A stretch of 22,880 nucleotides of DNA from Gymnopilus junonius (lineage: Eukaryota > Basidiomycota > Agaricomycetes > Agaricales > Galerinaceae), in NCBI GenBank assembly GCA_015501075.1, contig JADNYJ010000497.1, positions 1-22,880 on the forward strand, in the 5' to 3' direction. The first letter of the stretch is position 1. Each line of letters begins with the position of its first letter. The position numbers and the translations under genes were made by a program. This document shows positions 15,112 through 22,880 of the stretch, one piece after another. The notes beneath the pieces were generated by a model, which saw only the letters and a program-made list of their open reading frames with translations, was not told the DNA's origin and made no database searches.

Positions 15112-16594
15112 TCAGAATCTTCTGATCTGCCCTTGAGGAGGGCCAGTTTGAGGGTGAGGCATCTGTCCAGGAGGGGCGGGAGGACGACCACCGTAGCCCC
15201 CTGGAGGAACAGGGCCAGAGGGAAGGCCTACCGGACGCCCTTGCGGCGGGGGTCCCGGCCTGCCATTGGGTCCTATGCCAGGTGGAGGTGGACCATAACC
15301 AGCTGGAGGACCCGGCTGACCAGGTGGGCCAAAACCTCCTGCCGGAGGGGGGCCTTGGCCTGGGGGACCGTAACCGGCCGGAGGCGGACCTTGACCAGGT
15401 GGTCCATAGCCACCAGGGGGAGGACCAGCGGATGGAGGACCGTAACCAGCAGGTGGCGGACCTCTACCAGGCGGGAAGCCGCCGGGGGGAGGAGGATAGG
15501 CTCCTGGTGCAGGGGGGCGACCGCCTTGCATAGGACCCGGCATCGGGCCTCCATTGGGTGGCGGCTGAGGAGGGCGTTGTTGGGGACCAGGAGGATTAGG
15601 ACTTGGTCCTGGTCCCGGACGACCTTGTGGTGGAGGACCGCTCGCTGGACCAGGATCACGAAGAGAAACGGGTGCTGGACGACCATTGGGAGCCGGATTT
15701 GGATTGGATGGCGGCGGAGGGTTCTTCTCTGCAGCTTTTATGATTTCATCGCTATATTAAGGAATGTCAATATAGTGGTTGACAACGTGTGTGAGAGAGA
15801 GAGAGAAAGAGACGAACTCGAGAAGGTTGAGAGCAGCGCAAAGAACGACCCATTCGACGCAGTCCTCGTTCCCCTCTCCAAGAGTCTGCCAGACAGCCTT
15901 TTCCTCAGGAGTCTTGCCGGTGATGCTGATACGGGTCCCACCGCCATTAGGGCCGGGAGGATTCTTTGTATTTTACCAAACTCGATACGCTTGGGGGGGA
16001 TGTTTGTGGCCAGCGTAGGCAAAATAGAACATGCTCCAGAAGGCAGCATTAGGATTAGGCTTTGATATTTGGAAGAGGGGAAGATCGGGGAATCGGGGGA
16101 AGGGAGGGAAAGTTTGTAAATGGGGGAGATGACGCCGGTATTGGCGATGGACCACTTGAGATTGCGGGAGGCCTCGCAGCGGACGACACGAGAGGAGGCA
16201 GAGGAGGAATGGCCGGGATCGGAGGCAGAGGCCTTTCCCGGCTCGCGGGGCGGGGCGGGAAGAGCTTGGCGACACAGAGATCGCCCTGGGAGAAGGGGTG
16301 AGGAGATAGTTCTCTGTGTTCTGGCGGGAGGTGAGCAGGAGCAGATGGGACAAGAGGGGACTGACGTAGTTTGTGTGCAGATAGGAATAGAGGATGTTGG
16401 AGGCTGGCCTGTGATGGGGTGAGTGTGAGCGGACAGAGAAAAGGAGACGACGGACCATGGGCGTGACAATGAGCGTGGGGAGATGGTTGGGGATGGGCGG
16501 GTGTGTGGGGGAGGTGTAGACGGCGTATATGGCTGCAGAACAGGTCAGAGCGCGCACCGCCAGACAGAACAGACATACCGGCCATGACAGACAA
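15112..16594 (-). CDS. unrecognised fungal protein with Pro/Gly-rich C-terminal tail
   Basis: I do not recognise the family. The likely model has exon 1 from the ATG at 16585 (or 16594) to 16579, exon 2 at 16532-16456, a large exon 16408-15818, and a last exon 15751-15112 ending in a TGA at 15112. The N-terminal part (AIYAVYTSPTHPPIPNHLP) leads into a folded-looking region of about 150 residues with SRNLKWSIANTGVISPIYKL, PNAAFWSMFYFAYAGHKHPP, KRIEFGKIQ, TRISITGKTPEEKAVWQTLG and EDCVEWVVLCAALNLL. The last exon opens with DDEIIKAAEKN, then becomes Pro/Gly-rich to the final GQIRRF. The middle exon is coherent only if four single-base problems are allowed, near 16245, 16080, 15993 and 15966. The folded part looks conserved rather than random, but its function is unknown. 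The Pro-rich tail could bind SH3 or WW domains or drive condensation; that is inference. It is divergent from the B56 gene with only about 60-70 bp between starts. Confidence 0.68.
15260..15530 (-). repeat. Pro/Gly-rich degenerate tandem repeat (GYGPPGQGPPPA unit)
   Basis: Within the last exon of the minus-strand gene, a unit of about 11-12 residues, GYGPPGQGPPPA, recurs with variants (GYGPPSAGPPPG, GGFGPPGQPGPPA, GYGPPPPGIGP). At DNA level the copies differ mostly at third codon positions, so the protein pattern is better kept than the DNA. Confidence 0.8.
15787..15812. repeat. GT/GA microsatellite inside an intron
   Basis: A short GT run followed by GA dinucleotides. On the minus strand it forms the CT-rich part of the last intron (15817-15752) of the Pro/Gly-rich gene, where pyrimidines are tolerated. 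Confidence 0.7.
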
Positions 16595-16655
16595 GAGCTC
16601 GCACGGCAGTCACGCGTGACAGGTCTGCTTGTTTATCGATCCACTGCGACCAGTC
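16595..16655. promoter_or_regulatory. very short bidirectional promoter, Pro/Gly-rich gene / PP2A B56
   Basis: The two divergent start codons (16594 or 16585 on minus, 16656 on plus) are about 60-70 bp apart, so the control elements and both 5' leaders must be here or inside the genes. The interval contains the palindrome at 16609-16620. No TATA box is visible. The distance depends on both start choices being right; the B56 start is uncertain. Confidence 0.5.
16609..16620. promoter_or_regulatory. 12-bp palindrome GTCACGCGTGAC with MCB core ACGCGT
   Basis: The sequence reads the same on both strands over 12 bases. Its central ACGCGT (16612-16617) is the MluI cell-cycle box bound by the MBF (Mbp1/Swi6-type) factor in fungi. 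It sits near the middle of the short gap between two divergent genes. Confidence 0.5.
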
Positions 16656-19131
16656 ATGAAAAATCTGAAAAGTGGCCGGTATGTTTTCCGTCTGTCCTCC
16701 TCTCTCCCCCCTCATTTCTCTCCCCAGCTCGGCCGCAAGAGCTCCCAGGACTCCAACTCGTCCAAGAAAGAGTCCAAGCCGAGTCCGGTCTCCTTCCTCT
16801 CGCCCTCCCCGCCTCCCCCGCCATCAAAGAACCCCCCTCCCCAGCAAATTCACCCTGCCCCATCCATCTATCCCGTCTCCCAGTCCTCCTCCTCCGCCCC
16901 CGATCCCAGCCCCAGCCCCAGCCAGATCAACGCCGGTCCGCCCCCGACACCCCTGCCCCTCCTATCGTCGTCGTAAGTCCTGATGCCCCCTCCGACCCTG
17001 CCCATCGCGCCACCCCCCAGGCCTCCGCTGCAGACAGACTCTCTCTGGGTCTCGACCATCCAAACGGAACGTTCCCCGCACCGCTATCAACCGTCTTCGT
17101 GCCGGTCCGAAGGACACCATACCCATCGTCGGCAAACCCCCACGCAAGCAGCGCAGCAGCCGCTTTGTCGTCACCGAAAAGGTAGAGATGAGCGTCTGCC
17201 CCCCTTCATGGGTTCGTCTTTCCCCCCTCTTGCCTGTCCTTGCTTCTATGCATTCATCTCATCAGAAACCCCCCGAGCGAGCGTCCCCAGTTGTTTATCA
17301 AGAAGCTCCACCAATGCCGTGTCTTGTTTGACTTTAACGATGCTAGTGCAGAGCTCAAGGGCAAGCAAATCAAAGCACAGACCCTTCATGAAATGCTCGA
17401 ATACATTACCACCCAGCGAGGTGTCATCACTGAGAACATATACCCAGAGGTCGTCAACATGGTCAGTCCTTGCCTCATTTGCTCACGCCTCGTGTCCCTC
17501 ATTCTATTCCCCAGTTTGCCACCAACCTCTTCCGCTCGATACCCCCACCTGTCAATCCGACCGGAGAAGCTTTTGACCCAGAGGAGGATGAACCCGTGCT
17601 CGAACTCGCTTGGCCACATTTACAGATTGTCTATGAATTCTTCCTCAGGTTCGTTGAAAGTCAGGACTTCAACACAAACTTGGCCAAGCGATACATCGAC
17701 CAACCTTTTGTCCTCAACCTTCTTGAGCTATTCGACTCTGAGGATCCCCGCGAACGCGACTTTTTAAAGACCACGCTCCATCGTATTTATGGAAAGTTCC
17801 TCAATCTCCGCCGTTCATTCGTCGCTCAATCAACAATGTCTTTTTCCAATTCGTCTACGAAACTGAACGCCATAACGGCATCGCCGAGCTCCTTGAGATC
17901 TTGGGTTCTATCATTAACGGTTTTGCCCTTCCTCTAAAGGAGGAGCACAAAACTTTCTTGACTCGTGTGCTCATTCCATTGCACAAAGTCAAGAGCCTTT
18001 CCATGTACCATCCACAATTGGCCTATTGCGTTGTCCAGTTCCTGGAAAAGGATCCCTCACTCGCTGAGGAAGTCATGTTGGGTCTTCTCAAGTATTGGCC
18101 AAAGGTGAATTCACCAAAGGAGGTCATGTTCCTACATGAGGTGGAAGAAGTGTTGGACGTCACCGACCCCGTGGAATTCCAAAAGATCCAGGTGCCCTTG
18201 TTCCAGCAGCTCGCGAGATGCATCAACAGCCAACACTTCCAAGTCGCGGAGCGAGCCTTGTTATATTGGAATAACGAATACGTTGTCAATCTCATGAGCG
18301 ACAACCTCCCGGTTGTCTTACCGATAGTCTTCCCTGCTCTATATACCAACTCCAAGTCGCACTGGAATCGGTGAGTCTGTCCTGATCGACCTCTTTTTCC
18401 TTTCTGATTTTAATGTACCTGCAAGGACAATTCATGGCATGGTGTACAATGCCCTGAAATTATTCATGGAGATCAATCCAGATCTTTTTGATGAATCCAT
18501 GCACCAGTACAAGCAAAACAAGCTCGAGTTGGTACAATCGTTCAGAGAAAGTTTCCCCCGTTCACGTACTTTTTTTTTTTTTTTTTTCAACAGGGAGCAA
18601 GAGCATGCCGTGCACCAATATAATGCGTGGTTGAAGATGCGGGAACTGGCGTTGAAGAATGCGCCTGGTGGTAAGATGCCTGAAGGTTATGTTGAGCCAT
18701 ATCGGGCACCACCGCCACCACCTTCCGCTGTTGATGACGCAGACATTCTGGACCTTTCACTTGAGTTGAACGCAGCCTCGATCGATGAAGTACCGGGTGA
18801 TCTGGATGAATCAGGAATTGAGAGAGTGCCTACGGCCGATCCTGGTCTGGATGTACGTCCATGACCCTTCGAGATGGTAGATATCGGGCTATAACATCGT
18901 CTTTTCTTTTTCTAAGAGACCCATTCCGCAAGTTGGCAATCATGAACATTCCACTGAAGGACTGCACGTGCGCCGGAGAAGTGTTCTCCCAGGTATTTGT
19001 TTTTCCGTTTGGCCTTTTGAGGAACGCAAAAAGTTTATAACATCTTCGTCTGAACAGTCGATCCGACTGTATTACAAGATCTTGAGGCGCATCGAAGTTT
19101 GGATGACCCAACGCCACAGAGGTCTCGCTAA
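16656..19131 (+). CDS. protein phosphatase 2A B56-type regulatory subunit (Rts1/Par1 family)
   Basis: The B56 subunit directs the PP2A catalytic and scaffold subunits to targets in mitosis, septation and stress responses. A low-complexity Ser/Pro N-terminus of about 170 residues is followed by [20 protein letters not shown] and [13 protein letters not shown], then the HEAT-like B56 core: [75 protein letters not shown] and [20 protein letters not shown]. Main exons are 17021-17211, 17266-17461, 17515-18370, 18426-18531, about 18594-18852, 18917-18992 and 19058-19131; the last gives a TAA at 19129-19131. The 5' end is uncertain: I use the ATG at 16656 with an intron 16679-16727. The conserved frame is broken by missing bases near 16946, 17080, 17189, 17271 and 17812, and the 18531/18594 splice is one base off. 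The core is too well conserved to be a decaying gene. Confidence 0.94.
18570..18587. repeat. 18-base poly(T) in a B56 intron
   Basis: A run of 18 T lies directly before the CAACAG acceptor in the intron that starts at 18532. It serves as the polypyrimidine tract, but such a run is also prone to miscounted length. Confidence 0.85.
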
Positions 19132-19340
19132 GTTTGGATGGACAACGGTCATTATTGAGGACAATAATTCTTTACGAGATTTTACGCCTGGTCATGTTTT
19201 TTCTCTCTCTTTCTCTACTATATTCTATACCTTGCCTGAGGCATCTACGCAATGCATGACGGAAAATCCACAAAGTACAGAAAGGCCTGGAACGAGCTCA
19301 AAAGGACTGACGCTATGCCAAGGCACAGCAAATAGAGCGT

Positions 19341-19350
19341 ATCACGTGAT
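19341..19350. promoter_or_regulatory. ATCACGTGAT palindrome (CACGTG E-box)
   Basis: This is a perfect 10-bp palindrome with the bHLH core CACGTG at 19343-19348, ten bases upstream of the heat shock element. Cbf1/Pho4-type factors bind this core in fungi; which factor would act here is unknown. Confidence 0.45.
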
Positions 19351-19359
19351 CTCTGCAAG

Positions 19360-19394
19360 GTTCCAGAGAATTCGCAGAGTTTCTGGTCTGTTCC
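19360..19394 (+). promoter_or_regulatory. step-type heat shock element, four nTTCn units at 10-bp spacing
   Basis: TTC triplets stand at 19361, 19371, 19381 and 19391, each exactly 10 bp apart, so the pattern is nTTCn with five-base gaps. This is the step-type arrangement known for yeast Hsf1. The GAA-phase slots between them are degenerate (GAG, AGA, GTC). The element ends 12 bp before the TATA box and lies 150 bp from the HSP70 ATG, as expected for HSF control. Confidence 0.8.
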
Positions 19395-19405
19395 AAATTA
19401 TGGCA

Positions 19406-19413
19406 TATATAAA
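19406..19413 (+). promoter_or_regulatory. TATA box (TATATAAA)
   Basis: A consensus TATATAAA lies 12 bp downstream of the heat shock element and about 130 bp upstream of the HSP70 start codon. This spacing fits a TATA-dependent, stress-induced promoter. Confidence 0.75.
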
Positions 19414-19543
19414 TCCCAATGTGCAAGGGCCGTACCGTTCAGAGTTAATCTTTTCTTTCCGTATTCCAACACAGGTTCGACAAGCCCATCGCACCCCACT
19501 TGCTAAGGAATCTCATTTCTTAATTACGGTCCCCTAATACGCT

Positions 19544-21785
<2,242 letters not shown>

Positions 21786-22357
21786 ACCCTTTGCTCGCCT
21801 GGTTACGCCGTACTTGTTTTCATGTTTCACTCATCGCATTTCACGACTACGCTCATAAAATAACGCCGCGCAATGTAACGATAGCATAGATCCGACTACA
21901 ATCATCATTTCCTTTAGTTCTTTACATTGTCTTTTTTTTGTTGTACAACACGATTAATGAACTATGGACTTTTTCTTTGGCTCTAGCATCGTCATCGGCA
22001 TCGCCCGAAAGGAAAGAGTACGCCACAACTTCTGTTTCCACATATGGGGAAACTTGAAACAAAAGGCCCCTAAAATTGGCCGCATGGCGCATTCAGCACC
22101 GGAGCTGTGCCTTTGTATGAATCTTCTAAGCGTTCATCAATTCCGAAATTTCACCCAGCCCTTCCGTATGCATCCCTGTAGTCCGATCTTGCCGACCATA
22201 TCAGACCCTCAATACCCTACGTTATTAGAAAACCCTTTCTGCACCTTTTGATACTCTGCACATTTTAAGAAATCATACTAGTTGCCGTATCGTTTCACAA
22301 ACAATAACACATACTAAGAAAAGCCTCGCCTATTACCACTTCCATCCATCTTCGTAT
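21786..22357. other. convergent 3' intergenic region, HSP70 / PhoD-like phosphatase
   Basis: These 572 bases lie between facing stop codons and should contain both 3' untranslated regions. A perfect 12-bp palindrome, TGTTGTACAACA, occupies 21939-21950. An open frame at 21964-22251 lacks conserved motifs and splice support. No RNA gene is seen. Confidence 0.6.
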
Positions 22358-22880
22358 TCATTGACCCAAAACCATTTGTGTTTTAAGCACACCCGCGTTG
22401 ACTTGGCCACCCGCTACAGGTCGAGACAGCTTGTTCTGGCCGGACTTGACAGTGAATTGAGCGCTCGCGAAACCGTCCAGGTTGGCAAACGCTGCAAAAA
22501 TCGGTGTGTAAATAAAGCGGCATCCATGACTTCGGAATGTTACATACAGACGTTGCGCATCGCATAGTATGTTGCATTCAGATGCTCCGTGTCAATTGTA
22601 AGAGTGAAAAATCCTCGATAAGACCCCTCACTCCATTGCAGATCGGCGTTCACGGCTGTCAGGGTCCTCGATATTACATCGGCGGCCTGTGGTGTGATTC
22701 CACTGCCAAAGGCAGATCCAGACGTTACGGCTGTTCCGGCAAATTCCACGCCGATCGCCCCATCTCCCGTAATGGGATCATAGCTGGAGAAAAAAAAAAG
22801 ATTAGATGGTTTTTGCAAAACAAAGGCGGTTACTATGACACACGTCTTGGTATCATTGGGGTCTAAAGGAACCAGCTTTT
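22358..22880 (-). CDS. PhoD-like (alkaline phosphatase D) phosphatase, C-terminal end, partial
   Basis: This is the 3' end of a gene that continues beyond the right edge. Exons are 22880-22844 (partial), 22783-22548 and 22491-22358, with a TGA at 22360-22358; introns are 22843-22784 and 22547-22492. The joined frame runs VPLDPNDTKT, YDPITGDGAIGVEFAGTAV, ADVISRTLTAVNADLQWSEG, SYRGFFTLTIDTEHLNATYY. The YDPxTGxGxxxVEFAGTAV and NAELQW-EGYYRG-F-L patterns are typical of the end of fungal PhoD-type metallophosphatases, which hydrolyse phosphate mono- and diesters outside the cell. Two N-glycosylation sequons (NAT in LNATYY, and NVS across the last splice) fit a secreted protein. The metal-binding residues lie outside the window, so activity cannot be judged. 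The intron acceptor at 22784-22785 follows an A/T run. Confidence 0.87.

Larger units (their letters stand above)
19132..19543 (+). promoter_or_regulatory. HSP70 promoter and 5' leader
   Basis: These 412 bases lie between the B56 stop and the HSP70 ATG, with both genes on the plus strand. In order they hold the palindromic CACGTG site (19341-19350), a four-unit heat shock element (19360-19394), a TATA box (19406-19413) and a pyrimidine-rich leader (from about 19440). The layout is that of a strongly inducible promoter. The B56 3' end must also lie in the first part. Confidence 0.8.

Noticed and set aside
15133..16065. 310-codon plus-strand frame full of Arg, Trp and Thr
   Set aside because: It is the antisense of the Pro/Gly-rich exon and crosses its intron. 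The opposite strand has a clean repeat, splice sites and a stop.
21964..22251. 95-codon plus-strand frame after HSP70
   Set aside because: It sits in the 3' region between convergent genes, without motifs, Kozak-like context or splice sites.
22537..22866. 109-codon plus-strand frame opposite the PhoD-like gene
   Set aside because: The minus strand shows PhoD C-terminal motifs with two well-formed introns in correct phase; the plus frame has no motifs.

Overview
This window is nuclear DNA from a fungus, most likely an agaricomycete basidiomycete. Genes lie close together on both strands and are cut by many short introns (about 45-70 nt, GT..AG). A Sec66 gene, found only in fungi, is present, and HSP70 has strong C-ending codon bias. 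I see eight protein genes, no tRNA or rRNA, no transposon and no CRISPR.

Layout: (1) 317-6177, minus: a very large, disordered, unrecognised protein with an Arg/Glu repeat core. (2) 7007-11255, plus: USP7/Ubp15-type deubiquitinase in 19 exons that join to exactly 1,100 residues. (3) 11465-12280, minus: Sec66, a subunit of the ER Sec63 translocation complex. (4) 12565-14729, plus: mitochondrial citrate synthase, 15 exons. (5) 15112-16594, minus: unrecognised protein with a long Pro/Gly-rich tail. (6) 16656-19131, plus: PP2A B56 regulatory subunit (Rts1/Par1 family). (7) 19544-21785, plus: cytosolic HSP70 (Ssa type). (8) 22358-22880, minus: C-terminal end of a PhoD-like phosphatase that runs off the right edge. 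Gene pairs 1/2, 3/4 and 5/6 are divergent and share promoters; 2/3, 4/5 and 7/8 converge. The genes are housekeeping functions (ubiquitin editing, ER import, TCA cycle, phosphatase targeting, chaperone) and do not form one pathway.

Two things stand out. First, regulation: the HSP70 promoter has a clean four-unit step-type heat shock element (TTC at 19361, 19371, 19381 and 19391) just upstream of a TATA box. The roughly 60-70 bp gap between genes 5 and 6 holds a perfect 12-bp palindrome whose core is ACGCGT (the MluI cell-cycle box). Second, sequence integrity: between about 15.9 and 20.3 kb, conserved reading frames are repeatedly broken by single-base gaps, mostly in C or T runs. They affect HSP70, B56 and the Pro/Gly-rich gene, while the 3.3-kb coding sequence of the deubiquitinase has none. 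Homopolymer undercalls in the assembly are the likeliest cause. Gene models made directly from this sequence will be wrong there.

I did not find a convincing undescribed multi-gene system. The most novel proteins are the two unrecognised disordered or low-complexity ones (genes 1 and 5).
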